NCBI RefSeq assembly: GCF_000764495.1
Contig: NZ_JRLB01000006.1
Coordinates: forward strand, 1 to 64,000
DNA: 64,000 nt
From: Nitrincola sp. A-D6
Lineage (GTDB): Bacteria > Pseudomonadota > Gammaproteobacteria > Pseudomonadales > Balneatricaceae
Direction of reading: 5' to 3'
Shown: one piece after another, positions 51,801 through 63,200 of the stretch
Layout of the letters: each line of letters opens with the position of its first letter
How positions within the stretch are numbered: position 1 is the first letter of the stretch
The notes under the pieces: model-generated
The model's database searches: none
What the model saw: the letters and a program-made list of their open reading frames with translations, nothing else
Told to the model about the DNA's origin: nothing
Position numbers and translations under genes: made by a program

Positions 51801-52036
51801 CCGAGCTGAATAAAGATCAACAACCCTCACAGCTTTCCTTGTTCTCAGAAGATGAGCGAGCGCAGCTTAGGCGAGATACCGTCGCACTGGAAACGCGCCT
51901 TGCTCGTATTCCGGCAGAGCGCCAGCAGGAGGCTGAAGCAATCGAAACTCGCTACGCCAAACTCAATGATCGTACTTTCCCGGTTGCTGTGATTTTTCTG
52001 GTGCCAGAATTCTTTATTCAGGGGGGTGCCGCATGA
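48875..52036 (+). CDS. drmD: DrmD-type SNF2-family helicase of DISARM class 1
   Basis: 1053 residues, intact. N-terminal PGQLVEVRRRQWVVAEVV is characteristic of DrmD. Walker A IADDVGLGKTIEAGLV near residue 152, VVDEAHNIAP (DEAH) near 267, FLTATPHNG motif III, and the second helicase half with LFTEYRTTHQWM, LLATDAASEGIDLQNHC and EQRNGRIDRHGQRQ. The C-terminal 350 residues are helical and charged. In DISARM this Swi2/Snf2-type ATPase is the class 1 marker. Its stop overlaps the start of the adenine methylase gene (ATGA), so the two are translationally coupled. Confidence 0.9.
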   Translation: MRISVRYMEIPNTHNTQAYRARPEPGQLVEVRRRQWVVAEVVSSILTPTSMQQNLVTLSSIDEDGLGEELEVIWEIEPGAQIIERAGLPSITGQDDSDTLEAFLDAVRWGAATNADRGFLQAPFRSGVSIEDFQLDPLVRAIDMARVNLLIADDVGLGKTIEAGLVIQEMLLRHRARTVLIICPASLQEKWRVEMLEKFGLEFRVVDTAYIKQLRRERGIHASPWTSHPRLIASMDWVKSGEGLRAMRDVLPAHTSYPRKFDMLVVDEAHNIAPAAGANYALESQRTRFIRSISPHFQHRLFLTATPHNGYTESFTSLLELLDDQRFARNILPDEKQLSQVMIRRLKSDLVDAEGKPIYAQRKLQSLLASYSAQERAIHQKLNDYCASREQDAKKVGNAFGTSFVNQLLKKRLFSSPAAFASTLEKHIASLANGSQRKDKDAMAERILRKAILRVEEDYADDHEVENAQSEAVEEASRRAQPLTAEQKQMLSELRSWAQTAKNQVDAKAKAVLDWLATNLKTDGQWNDRRVILFTEYRTTHQWMHENLASHGFGGDRLAILHGGMPQDAREKVKAAFQTSPKDSAVRILLATDAASEGIDLQNHCNCLIHLEIPYNPNVMEQRNGRIDRHGQRQKEVLIWHPVDGGEQGKATVGGHGDDIIRALRKLESMRADMGSVNPVIAPQMSGLIEGSLKDLDTRLAEAKIAKARRFVRAERELKDRVAKLHERLLTTQQDFHLTPEHILMAVKTGLVLAGRPPLEPFHLADVPAGTVFKMPALSGSWARCLEGLRHPHTLQIRPITFDHAVATGRDDVVLVHLNHRLVQMCLRLLRAEVWAQDDVKKLHRVTVRSVPDALIDGPAVVVISRLVVTGGNHHRLHEELTVAGGYLGDKSFRREDGVTKVQQWLDQAKPIKAEDSMFDAVRVRFDRAQSSILQTVDARSKDRLKFLTNTLQSRKQQEVQDISAVLDELEKAIRTELNKDQQPSQLSLFSEDERAQLRRDTVALETRLARIPAERQQEAEAIETRYAKLNDRTFPVAVIFLVPEFFIQGGAA

Positions 52037-55000
52037 GTTACGACAATTATCACGATTGGCTATCGCTAATCGAAATCTCCGGTCCTTTCCTCGCCGTTCC
52101 CGTTCTGAAAGAAGCCTTTCCACAAGGCTGGAAGAACTTGATGCCACCAAGCGCAAACGTCTGCGCCAAGCCTACGAGGAATGGCGCGAAGCGCTAGAGC
52201 TTGAAGACGCACAATTCGCTGAGTTGCACGTGGCCTGGATCGACGAGGTGCTGTCCCGTGGCCTTGAGCTTGATGAAGATGGCAAAGGTGACGTGCTCAA
52301 GCGCGCCGACTGGTGCGCCTCTAACCTCAAAGCCAACTTACCCGAACACGGCGTGACTCTGTCGCCTGATCTTGCAGTAGTCGACGAGCAACGCGCTAAC
52401 AAGCCATTGCTGCTGATCCAAACCTATGCGCAGCATATCGATCTTGATGCCACCCTAAAGCAAGACGGCTGGGCCGCCACGCCTGCCGATCGCATGGTTC
52501 AGTTGTGCCGCTCACTCGGTTGTCGACTTGGCCTTGTGACCAACGGCGAGCGTTGGATGCTGGTAGATGCCCCGGTGGGTGCCGTCACCACTTTTGCCAG
52601 TTGGTATGCCCGCATCTGGAGCCAAGAGCCCATCACCCTGCAGGCATTCGTGCACCTGCTCGGCATTCGTCGTTTCTTTGTCGATGAATCCGAACAACTG
52701 CCCGAACTGTTCGATCGCTCCCTGAAGTTTCAGGATGAGGTCACCGACGCCCTTGGAGAGCAAGTCCGCCGCGCCGTCGAAGTTTTGGTTCAAACCCTTG
52801 ATAAAGCCGACCAAGACCGCAATCGAGAGCTGCTGCACGACGTCAAAGAAACTGAGTTGTATGAGGCCGCGCTGACGGTAATGATGCGCTTGGTGTTTCT
52901 GCTCTCTGCCGAGGAGCGAGGCCTGCTGTTGATGGGCGACGAGCGCTACGAAGCCAACTACGCGCTCTCCACCTTGCGTATGCAGTTGCGTAAAGAGTCC
53001 GAGGAAATTCTGGAGCGCCGCTGGGATGCCTGGTCGCGCCTGCTGGCGATCTTCCGCGCCGTATTCGGCGGTATTGAGCACGAAAATATCCGGCTGCCTG
53101 CGCTGGGCGGCTCACTGTTTGACCCTGATCGCTTCGCCTTCCTTGAGGGAAGGGCCAAGGGTTCGAACTGGCGCATAGATGCTTCCACACCACTGCCCAT
53201 TGACAATCGCACTGTGCTGTTGCTGTTGGAGGCTATTCAGCAATTCCAAGGGCGCACTTTGTCATATCGTGCGCTGGATGTTGAACAGATCGGCTATGTG
53301 TACGAAGGTCTGCTTGAGCGCACAGTCAAACGTACCGATGACGTTACCCTGGAACTGGATGCCACCAAGGGGGCTAAATCACCTTGGGTCAAGCTGGCCG
53401 AGTTAGATTCGGCTCGTTTGGATGGTGCTGAGCAGTTGGCTGGGGTATTGAAAGAGCGTTCAGGAAGCAAAGTAACTAAGATCAAAACCACTTTAAATAA
53501 AACTATCGACGACACGTTGGCGGATCGCCTGCTAACCGCTTGCCAAGGCGATACCAAGCTGCGTGACCACGTCAAACCCTACGCTCATCTACTTCGGACC
53601 GATCCATGGGGCTACCCGCTGGTCTATCCCACTGGTGCTTTTATCGTCACCACCGGTTCCGACAGGCGTGAAACCGGTACCCACTACACTCCGAAATCCC
53701 TGACCGAAGCCATCGTCACAGAGACGCTTACGCCAGTGGCTTATGTTGGTCCTGCTGAAGGAACTCCACGCGAGCAATGGGCACTGAAATCACCCGCCGA
53801 ACTACTCGACCTCAAGATTTGCGACCCAGCCATGGGCTCGGGTGCATTCCTGGTGCAAGTATGCCGCTGGCTGTCTGAACGCCTAGTCGAAGCGTGGTCA
53901 CAGGTCGAGGCTACGGGCAAAACCGTGAGCGTAGATGGTGAAGTTCTGGAAGCAGGAGCTGCCAAAGAACCCCTGCCTTGCGACAGCGAAGCCCGAACGG
54001 TGATCGCGCGTCGACTAATCGCCGAGCGTTGTCTGTACGGCGTAGATCTGAACCCGCTGGCGGTCGAACTCGCCAAACTCTCGATCTGGTTGATAACGCT
54101 GGCCAAAGGCCGTCCGTTTGGCTTTCTTGATCATAACTTGCGCTGCGGCGACAGCTTACTCGGGATTCATCGACTGGATCAGTTAACTGAGCTCACGATG
54201 TCGCCAACAGGTAAAGGTCAGCAGCGTTTGTTTGGGCAAAATATCGAGAATGCGGTTAAAACAGCGATTGAGTTGCGACAGCAGTTACGTGCCGTGCCGA
54301 TCAGAGATATTCGTGATGTAGAAGCTATGGCACGACTGGATGCCGAATCCCGTACTCGTCTTGAAGTTCCCGAGTGGATTGCCGATGCGTTTATTGGAGA
54401 CGTATTGGCTTCCGGGGGCAATGTGTCTGCAATCGAGAACGATCTTGCGTCGCTCACCATTCTGGCAGGCCAGGCAGTTGATGGAAGCATTGAAGCAACT
54501 CAATCAATTGCGAATCGTATTTGCCGTACTTTGTTTAACGACTTGACGCCTGAACAGTCACGCCGTCGTCCTTTTCATTGGCCATTGGAATTCCCTGAGG
54601 TGTTCGTAAGTGAGCGCTCAGGTTTCGATGTGTTCGTGGGAAACCCGCCATTTATCGGCAATCGTCTCTGGAAAGGAACGCTTGGCGATAAATTGCAATG
54701 GCAATGTCAAATGATCCTTGGTTCTCCGCCAGGGAAAGTGGATTTGTGTGTCGTTTTCCATCGCCGAGCAGTTGATCTGATTCGTCAAGAGGGCTGTTAC
54801 GGCTTACTCGCCACAAGCAACATAGCTGAGGGCAGTGCAATCACGGTAGGCCTTGGCGTTGTTGCACAGCAAGGTGAGATCTACTTCGCCCGCAAAGCCA
54901 TGCCATGGCCCGGAACTGCTGCCGTAGACATTGCCATTGTGTGTTTCCGTAAGGGCGACTGGAACGGAGTACGAAATGCAGATGGCGCTGATTGCCCTCG

Positions 55001-56098
55001 CATCGGCTCACGGCTTGAGCCGGAATTTGGTGACGTGTGGGAGCCAAAGAAGCTTCCGAACGGTATGTTTTCATTCGCCGGGGTCGATAACAGCAAAGGA
55101 CTTGCATTTGTAATAACTAGCGAAAGTCCTTGGTTTGAGCGCTTGAGAAGCGAGACCAACTCCTTGCTTCGGCCATACATAACAGGGGACGACATCACAA
55201 GCTCGGCCCTCAACCGGATTGAACGGTGGGCTCTCGACATTGCAGATCGCAATTTGGATGAAGTTCGAAGCACTTGGCCAGAGGCTTATCTCTTTTTGAT
55301 GGAAGAAGGTCTTCCAACCCGCACTATTGCGGCACTCAAGAGCTACAAAGGGCTAGTTGATCGGTGGTGGCAATTCTGGAATCACCGTGCAGAGTTGATG
55401 CGACGACTTCGCAGGCAGGAAACCTTCGTCGCGTTCTCAAAGGTTACAAAGTATCCGATATGCATGCCCGCGCCTTCTGATTGGATTTACACGAATCAGG
55501 TCTTGCTAATTGAGGAGAGTCGCCAGATATTTATACAATCTGCCTAAGCAGTTTCTTCAGGGGGTGGCTCCAGGCATTCTCTGGTGGGAAGCTTGAGGGA
55601 CGGCTTCGGCTTTCTATTACCGAATCAGTTAGCAAATATCCGTTGCCGACACTTGAGGTTTCGGATGAGGGGAAATCTGCCGCAGCTGTCTTCAATAAGT
55701 TGGCAGTCCAGTACAGCTCCGAAAATAAATGCGGGCTTACTGATGTCATGAATGCGGTGCATACCCCCACCAATATCGACACCATAGCTGTTGAGTTAAG
55801 GAATCTACTGGCTACCGTTGATGCTCAAGTTGCTGCGGCTTATGGCTGGACGGATATTAAAATCACCTATGACTTTCGGGAATTTGCCGGAGGCTCTGTT
55901 AATGATCCTTGGCGTTGGGCACTATCGGAAGTCGTAACCGCTGAGCTGATGCATCGTCTAACGGTTTTAAACCGCCAGCGCTTTGAGAAATTTTCGCAGG
56001 CGCAGGCCGCTGCACCTGGTCCAGCCAAACGCGGACGCCGTTCGAAAGCTGCATCACCTGTACCTCAAAAGGATTTATTTTCCGGAGATAATGGATGA
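52033..56098 (+). CDS. drmMI: DrmMI-type adenine-specific DNA methyltransferase (two frameshifts)
   Basis: About 1355 residues starting MSYDNYHDWLSLIEISGPFL. Two breaks: near 52127 CAAGGCTGG should be CAAGGGCTGG (giving LEELDATKRKRL), and near 55535 the frame shifts again before FFRGWLQAFSGGKLEGRLRL. ICDPAMGSGAFLVQ (near residue 596) is the SAM-binding motif and VFVGNPPFIGNRLW (near 870) the NPPF catalytic motif of N6-adenine enzymes. Size and order match DrmMI, a relative of the BREX methylase PglX, which marks host DNA so that DISARM spares it. It overlaps the downstream ATPase gene by ATGA. A BREX PglX is the alternative, but no brx genes are present. Confidence 0.87.
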
Positions 56099-58235
56099 CC
56101 GCGCTGTCTGCCGACCGCCCGAGCTCCAATCCCCAAGACGATCTATTTGGGCATGCTCCTTTTGCCGAAAGCCTTGCCAATAGTATTTGTCGCTACCCGG
56201 GCAATGATGGCTTGGTGCTGGCTCTCTATGGTCCTTGGGGGTCGGGTAAGTCCACGGTACTGAGCTATGTGCGACACTTCCTGGAGCATCGATCCGAGAC
56301 TGAACAGCTCATAATTGTGACTTTCAATCCTTGGTGGTTCTCTGGACAAGAAAACCTCGCTCGTGCTTTTCTTGGTCAACTACAGGCTGTACTGCCCGCC
56401 AAAAGCGAGAAGTTCAAAAAACTGGGAGAACTGTTGGGTGATTTTGCCGAGGGCGTTGGTGGACTAATCGACTTAAGTGGCATGACCGGTGGCGCAGGAA
56501 GTAAGATCGGAAAACTGGTCGGGATGGTTACCAGGAGTAAGCCTAAAGACGTTCCCGCTCTTAAGTCTAAAATCAGCTCAATATTGCGGGAGGCTGGGAG
56601 GCGAATTTTGGTTGTAGTCGATGATATTGACCGTCTTACTCCAGAAGAGACCCGTCAGCTATTTACTGTCATTAAGGCATTGGGTGACTTTCCCAATGTA
56701 GTCTACCTGCTCGCCTTCGATCGTGAAGTCGCCGCGCAGGCTATTGAGCAACAAAGTGGTATGCCTGGCGAGCGGTATCTGGAGAAGATTATTCAGGTAC
56801 CGTTTGAGTTACCCCCAGTCGACCGAGTGGCTCTACGGGCCGCTTTGTTCAAACGCCTTGATGAGATTCTCGGTGACACCCCAGACGGTCTTTTCGATCA
56901 GTCCTATTGGACGAATGTCTTCCACGACGGCATTGATCCTCTGATTCAGGTGCCGCGTGATGTCGTCCGTTTCACGAATACATTGTCAGTAACCTATCCA
57001 GCGGTACGTGGAGAGGTTAATCCAGTGGATTTCATTGCACTTGAGGCACTTCGTGTTTTCCTGCCCGGACTTTATGGCGTCATTCGCACAAATCAGGACC
57101 AGTTTTCTGGCCATACTCGTGAGAGCAGGTATGACGGTGATCAAAAGGCCAAAGCAGCCTTTCATGAACAATGGGCACAAGCACTACCAGAGCCGCTACG
57201 ATCCAGCACAAGAGATCTACTTGAGCGCATTTTCCCGAAAGTTGGACAAATGGGCTACGGAGCCGATTGGTTGGCGCAATGGCGGAGGAGTTTGCGCGCC
57301 TGCCACCCCGACGTGTTTCCCACTTACTTTCGAATGACCGTTCCTCCTGGCGCTGTCCGACGCAGCGAAATGCTGGCGCTTTTGAGCTTGGCAGAAGCGC
57401 CTGCCGCATTGGGCGACGCGCTGATTCAAGCCACGAGCGAAAAACGCCCTGATGGTCTGTCAAAAGCACGAGCGCTACTTGAACGACTCATGGATCACGT
57501 TGAAGAGGACATCCCCGATACGCACATTCCGGTGTTCATCAATGTGCTCCTTGATATGGGCGACTCGCTTGTACTAGACAGTGATGAACACGGCTCCTTC
57601 GATTTTGGCAACGAATCACGCGTAACACGCGTGGTTTATCACCTTCTCAAACGCGTCGACCGAGCTCAGCGGCATGAGCTGCTCAAGACTGCGATAGACC
57701 AAGGGCGTGCCCTCGGAGTGCAGCGCTATTTGATCGCGGCACTCTCCGACGAGGTTAAAAAGTATGCGGGGAATGGCGAAGAGGCGTTCGTTGACACAAC
57801 CACACTTGATGATCTGAAAGCCTGCTGGCTTTACGGCTTGAAAACCAAGCTTAGTCAGAGCGAATTGCTGGCGCATTCGCAACTGGTTCGTTTATTGGCG
57901 CATGGTGCCTCTGGGGCGATCCTGCCGAGGCAAGGTCATGGTGTGAAGCGGCAACTTCATCAAATGATGCTCTGCTGACATTCCTGCCGAAGTTCTGCTC
58001 GCAAACACGATCGCAGACGATGGGTGATTGGGCCGTGTGCCCTCAACCGCGCTTGAATCCGGCGTGGTTGGAGCGGTACTTGGATACGGAAGTCTGTGCG
58101 CAACGTTTGATAGACCTGCGAAAGTCGGACACGGTTCCAGACATAGCACGCGAAGCAGTGGATCAATTTTTGAAAGAATTCGAGATGCTCAAAGCGGGCA
58201 TAAATCCTGATGGCGTTGGCGCGTTTGATGATTGA
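56095..58235 (+). CDS. KAP-type P-loop NTPase inside the DISARM operon (one frameshift)
   Basis: About 713 residues. LYGPWGSGKSTVLSYV near residue 45 is Walker A and RILVVVDDIDRLTPEE near 172 Walker B with the DDIDR signature of KAP ATPases; FNPWWFSGQENLARAFL and YLLAFDREVAAQAIE are further family blocks. A Gly-rich stretch (GVGGLIDLSGMTGGAGSKIG) replaces the usual pair of membrane helices. The frame breaks near 57905, after which GDPAEARSWCEAATSSND and the end GINPDGVGAFDD continue the protein. The start overlaps drmMI (ATGA), and the next gene starts 10 bp after the stop. KAP ATPases occur in other defence systems such as Qat, but are not among the described DISARM core. Confidence 0.82.
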
Positions 58236-58245
58236 TGGGGAGCAT

Positions 58246-60201
58246 ATGACAGATACATACAAAATGACGGTCGACCTGAACGTGCTTGATCACCTCGGGA
58301 TCAACCTCTACAGCAACATCGCTGCGGTACTGACTGAGGCCGTCGCGAACGCCTGGGATGCTGATGCCGAGACCGTCGACATAAAGATTGATCCGGACGG
58401 CAATTGGATTGAGATCGTCGATGACGGCATCGGTATGTCGGTCGACGATATGAACGGTAAGTACCTGCGAGTCGGTTACCGGCGGCGTGATGAAGATGTC
58501 GAGCATGGCAAGACGACCGCTAAGGGGCGACCGGTGATGGGACGCAAAGGGCTGGGGAAACTCTCGCTATTCTCGATCGCCAACGTCATTGAGGTCGAGT
58601 CTGCCAAAGATGGCGAAGCACATGGCCTTCGTATGACCGTGGATGGAATCCACGAATCCGTCCAGAAAAAGGAGCCGTTCTACAGTCCGGAATCCTTACC
58701 TACTGAAAAAATCCGTGTGTCGCAGGGCACACGGATTGTTTTGCACGACATCAAACGGCAGCGGCTAGGGCGTGGAGCGGCGGCCTTACGCAAGCGTCTG
58801 GCTCGCCGCTTCTCCGTGATCGGGGAGGCGCATGGATTCAAAATAGATCTGGATGGGAAGGCCATCACGTCGTCTGATCGTGGTGACTTGCCGATGGTCC
58901 AGTTTCTCTGGCAATTTGGTGATGACCCGCTCGACCTGACTCCCGCTACCCAACTGCTGGAGCAGGAATCGCTCCCGAATCGTTTTGATACATGGGACAC
59001 CGGATGGAAGGTTAGCGGCTGGATCGGCACTGCTAGATTTCCGAAGCAACTCGACAGTGAGGATGCCGGTAACCTCAACGGCATTGTCGTGTTCGCTCGC
59101 GGTCGGCTATTCCATGAAAATATCCTCGACAAACTGAATGATGGCCGACTCTATACCAAATACCTCACCGGGCAGATCGAAGCGGATTTTCTTGACGCCG
59201 ATGACGCGCCAGATATCGCCACCAGCGATCGCCAACGTGTTCAGGAGGATGACCCCAGATATGGGCAGCTAATCGCGTTCCTGAAATCACGTCTGACGCA
59301 GGTCGAGAAGCGCTGGACGGAGTGGCGCAAGAAACATGAGGTCGAGAAAGCCAAAGAGACTTCGCCCGCACTCGCAGAATGGCTTGATACGCTACCCGAT
59401 GGTTACAAAAAAAGCGCTGAGACGTTGATTGCCAAACTTAGTGCGCTACCGGTGGATGAGGAAGAAGACAGGAAACTCATGTATCGGCATGGGATTTTGG
59501 CCTTTGAGCGAATGAAGCTTCGTGGGTCTACCGAGGAATTTGTTACCAGTATTGAAAGTGCAGAACGATTATTGGCGGTCCTTGCCGATAGAGATTCACT
59601 GGAAGCTTCTCTCTACAGGGATATAGTTAAATCGCGTCTTGATGCGATTCGCGACTTCCAGAACATTGTTGATGCGGACGCAAAAGAGCGAGTGCTACAA
59701 CAATATTTGTTTGACCACCTTTGGTTGTTAGATCCCGCGTGGGAAAGGGCAACAGATAGCCCAATCATGGAATCGCGTCTGCTAGAAGCCGGAGTGATAA
59801 TTGATGACATGACCGAAAAAGAACGCTTAGGTCGCGTTGACATAGCATATAGAACCAATGCGGGCAAGCACGTCATCGTCGAACTCAAGAAAGTTGGCCG
59901 CAAGATGGGCCTGCTCGAACTGGTCGAGCAAGGTCAAACCTATGTTGATAAATTGACAAAGATTTTACGAGAGCAAAATCAGTCAACCCCTGATATAGAG
60001 GTGATTTTTGTGTTGGGCAAGACGGTGGATGAGGAGTCGTCTAATCCTGAGCGCCTGAAGTCGTCAATGACCTCCATCTCTCCAGGCAGTCGCATCGTTC
60101 ACTACGATACTCTAATTCATGGTGCCCAAGAAGCGTATTCTGGGTACATCGAAAAGAGTAAATCACTCGACAAACTTGAAAAAATCGTAGATAGAATTTA
60201 G
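58246..60201 (+). CDS. GHKL ATPase fused to a PD-(D/E)XK-like nuclease domain, inside the DISARM operon
   Basis: 651 residues from the ATG after GGGGAG. The N-terminal Hsp90/MORC-like ATPase has the N box LTEAVANAWDADAE (Glu31, Asn35, Asp38), G1 IVDDGIGMS (Asp60) and G2 GRKGLGKLSLFSIA near residue 100. A middle transducer-like part and a helical linker (residues about 370-500) follow. The end, residues about 495-640, reads as a nuclease core: LGRVDIAYR (Asp531), HVIVELKKVG (Glu546, Lys548) and ELVEQGQTYVDKL, resembling Shedu/DUF4263-type domains. The arrangement suggests an ATP-driven clamp that controls DNA cutting. Intact, with 12 bp to drmA, so clearly part of the operon. Confidence 0.82.
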   Translation: MTDTYKMTVDLNVLDHLGINLYSNIAAVLTEAVANAWDADAETVDIKIDPDGNWIEIVDDGIGMSVDDMNGKYLRVGYRRRDEDVEHGKTTAKGRPVMGRKGLGKLSLFSIANVIEVESAKDGEAHGLRMTVDGIHESVQKKEPFYSPESLPTEKIRVSQGTRIVLHDIKRQRLGRGAAALRKRLARRFSVIGEAHGFKIDLDGKAITSSDRGDLPMVQFLWQFGDDPLDLTPATQLLEQESLPNRFDTWDTGWKVSGWIGTARFPKQLDSEDAGNLNGIVVFARGRLFHENILDKLNDGRLYTKYLTGQIEADFLDADDAPDIATSDRQRVQEDDPRYGQLIAFLKSRLTQVEKRWTEWRKKHEVEKAKETSPALAEWLDTLPDGYKKSAETLIAKLSALPVDEEEDRKLMYRHGILAFERMKLRGSTEEFVTSIESAERLLAVLADRDSLEASLYRDIVKSRLDAIRDFQNIVDADAKERVLQQYLFDHLWLLDPAWERATDSPIMESRLLEAGVIIDDMTEKERLGRVDIAYRTNAGKHVIVELKKVGRKMGLLELVEQGQTYVDKLTKILREQNQSTPDIEVIFVLGKTVDEESSNPERLKSSMTSISPGSRIVHYDTLIHGAQEAYSGYIEKSKSLDKLEKIVDRI

Positions 60202-60213
60202 GGAAATCAGCGT

Positions 60214-63200
60214 ATGACAACAACAACCAATGCATGGATCATTGTTGATCTGGATCCCGCTGCTAATCACACTCTGGTGCCTTATACACTACGATTGAAA
60301 GGCGAGCGTTCACTTTATCAAGCCATCGTCGAGGACGACTGGGTGTTGGTGCTGAACACTGCTGGGAATATTACGCGGGTTGGGCGGGTACTGAGGGTTA
60401 GGTCTGATCTGGATGCTACCACGATCTACTTCGACCGCATGTTGTTGGTCGAACCAGCGGTTTCGATTGGTCTAACATCGTTCACTCCGCCATCCACCGG
60501 CAGTGTCGGACGTGTCCAATGGACTGATTTTCTGGAGGCTCTTCCTAAGGCATTGCACAAGACTATCGCCGAAGTGCCAGCCATTGAGGATCAGGCATAT
60601 ATCCGCGAGCTAATGCAGTTGGCCGTGATGGATGATTTGCTGGGGCCAGCTGGTGGCCCCAATGAACGTATTGTAGATATGGGAGTGCGCGACCGCTACT
60701 TGGTTGGCAAACTGGCCCCACGTGAGGCCGCCCAAGGGGGTATTGAGGGGCTGGATGGACCATTAGCCAACGAGGATGCAGAAGAGCCCACCGAACCCAA
60801 AGCACCTGGACGGCATGAGCCAGGTGCAGAATTTGGAACAGCTACGGGACGCGTAGAGCCAGAGTCGGATTCGGGTGATGAGATTGATGCTGCCAGCAAT
60901 CAGTCCCTGGTGCCCAGCAGTTTAGGCATGACGTTTTGTGTGGATGGTGACGCCGATAAAATTGAGATTGAGGCGCGCTGGGGTCGTTATGAGCGTGTTC
61001 CCAACAGTGATCATGAATTACTTAAATCCAATGGTCAGAAGGCTAAAGTGTGGCAGCGCATTCCCTGTGGCGGCAAAATTGTATTACCGCTAACAGAAGG
61101 AATTATTTCGCATCAGGCTCCTGATAAAGCGTTTCCTGAAGTGCGTGTACAGGGTTCTGTGCGAGCCAAGAATACCAATGGCGATCGACTGGTTACCTTG
61201 TTCTTGGTGAATGCACAAGAAGAGCCGGACACCAACCGTGATACGGCGTGGGTATTCCAGCCGGAGCTTATCGTGCGCTCGGAGAAAGAAGCCGCCAAGC
61301 GCGCTATCTTCCGCCGCCGGCCAGTACTTGACGCAGACGGTATGGACCCAGAGCGCGAAGCGCTGGAGATGATCTACCGTAATCGCGTGGAATTTGCCGT
61401 GGGCCATGGTGTTGCTGTCCATGCCGAAACCGCAGACGATGTGACGCTGGCGACCGAAGTGCGTACCACGGTTATGCCACAGTACGAAGTGCAGGTCACC
61501 GAAACGCCGGGCCTTGATCCAAGCGATCGCTCAGCGATGCGTGAGATGGTTAGCAGTGGCCTGCTTGATATGCGGCGCCTAGCGACATTGGAAATCGATC
61601 CCCTGGTCGACGCCTTGAGTATGCTAACCAAGGACTACGCCGCGTGGATAGATGAACAGCGCGCTCGGGTAGGTTCCGAAATCACTGGCTACGATACCCA
61701 ATCGCAACAAGCGATGGACAGCTGCCAGGAGATCCATACACGTTTGCAGCAAGGGGTTGATACGCTAAAGAATGACGAAAAAGCGCTGGCGGCATTTCGG
61801 TTCGCCAACCAAGCCATGGCGACGCAACGCGTGCGTAGTCAATATGCACTGGCCATGCGCCGAGGTGAAGATGTCACTATTGATCAGTTCGATGTACTAA
61901 AAAATCGTAGTTGGCGTCCATTCCAGTTGGCGTTTCTTCTGCTTTCAATTCCATCGTTGGCCGACCCGAGTCATCCAGATCGAGTTCAGCCATTGAAGCC
62001 TATGCCGATTTGCTGTGGTTCCCAACGGGTGGTGGTAAAACGGAAGCCTATTTGGGTGTTGCAGCATTCACCATGGCTATTCGACGTATGCAGGGCAACT
62101 TGGGTGGCTATGATAGTTCTCGCGGTTTGGCCGTGATTATGCGCTACACGCTGCGCTTGCTGACCTTGCAGCAATTTCAGCGTGCAACCGCATTGATCTG
62201 CGCGATGGAGGTAATCCGCCGTGAAGCGTTGGATCAATGCGATAAATCCCTCGGCACGGAACCGTTCACCATTGGCCTATGGGTTGGCAACAAGGTTACA
62301 CCGGGGACGACTGAGGACAGCCATCGAGCGATTGAAGATGTACGCAACCCCGGTAAATACAATGCCGGTGCAGCATCACCTGCACAGCTCACCAGTTGCC
62401 CATGGTGTGGTTCAGAAGTGGCGCCAGGGCGAGACGTTGAGGTTTATAAGGCGCGCGGGCGAACGTTTGTCTATTGTGGCGACAAAAAAGGTCGCTGTGA
62501 CTTTTCGAAGGGTAAATCTAGCAAGCAGTCTCATCCAGGTCTTCCCGTACTGGTGGTGGACGAAGAAATGTATCACCGCCCCCCCACCATGATGATTGCT
62601 ACCGTAGACAAGTTCGCCATGATGGCTTGGCGCGGACAGGTGCGCACGCTGTTTGGACGCGTGGGTCAGGAATGTGAGCGCCACGGCCTACTTTGGCAAG
62701 GTGCCGATTGCAATGGTAATCACCAAGCCGGCAAGGGGCTTCCTTCCTCGAAGGTAAAGGTCATTCATCCGATACGCCCACCCGATTTGATCATTCAGGA
62801 TGAGTTTCACCTTATCAGTGGACCACTGGGCACTATGGTGGGTTTGTATGAGACAGCTGTGGATGAACTGTCCGGCTGGACGCTTGATGGTAAGACGGTT
62901 AAGCCGAAGATCATTGCCTCCACAGCAACTGTGCGCAAGGCCAAGGAGCAAGTGAATAATGTCTTCATGCGACGAGTTTCGGTGTTTCCACCGCACGGTC
63001 TGGATGTGGAAGATAATTTTTTCTCGGTGCAACGTCCAATCGAAGACAAACCGGGCCGTCGTTACCTCGGCGTGTGTTCACCCGGTAGCTCGCGTCCGGC
63101 GATGCTAATCCGCGTCTACACCGCATTCCTGACAGCGGCACAGGAACTATTCGATCACTTTGGTGAGCCTGCTGACCCTTACATGACTATGGTCGGCTAC

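Noticed and set aside
52033..56098. The adenine methylase as PglX of a BREX system
   Set aside because: No brxC, pglZ, brxA or brxL gene is present, while a DrmD-type helicase precedes it and a DrmA-type helicase follows, which fits DISARM.
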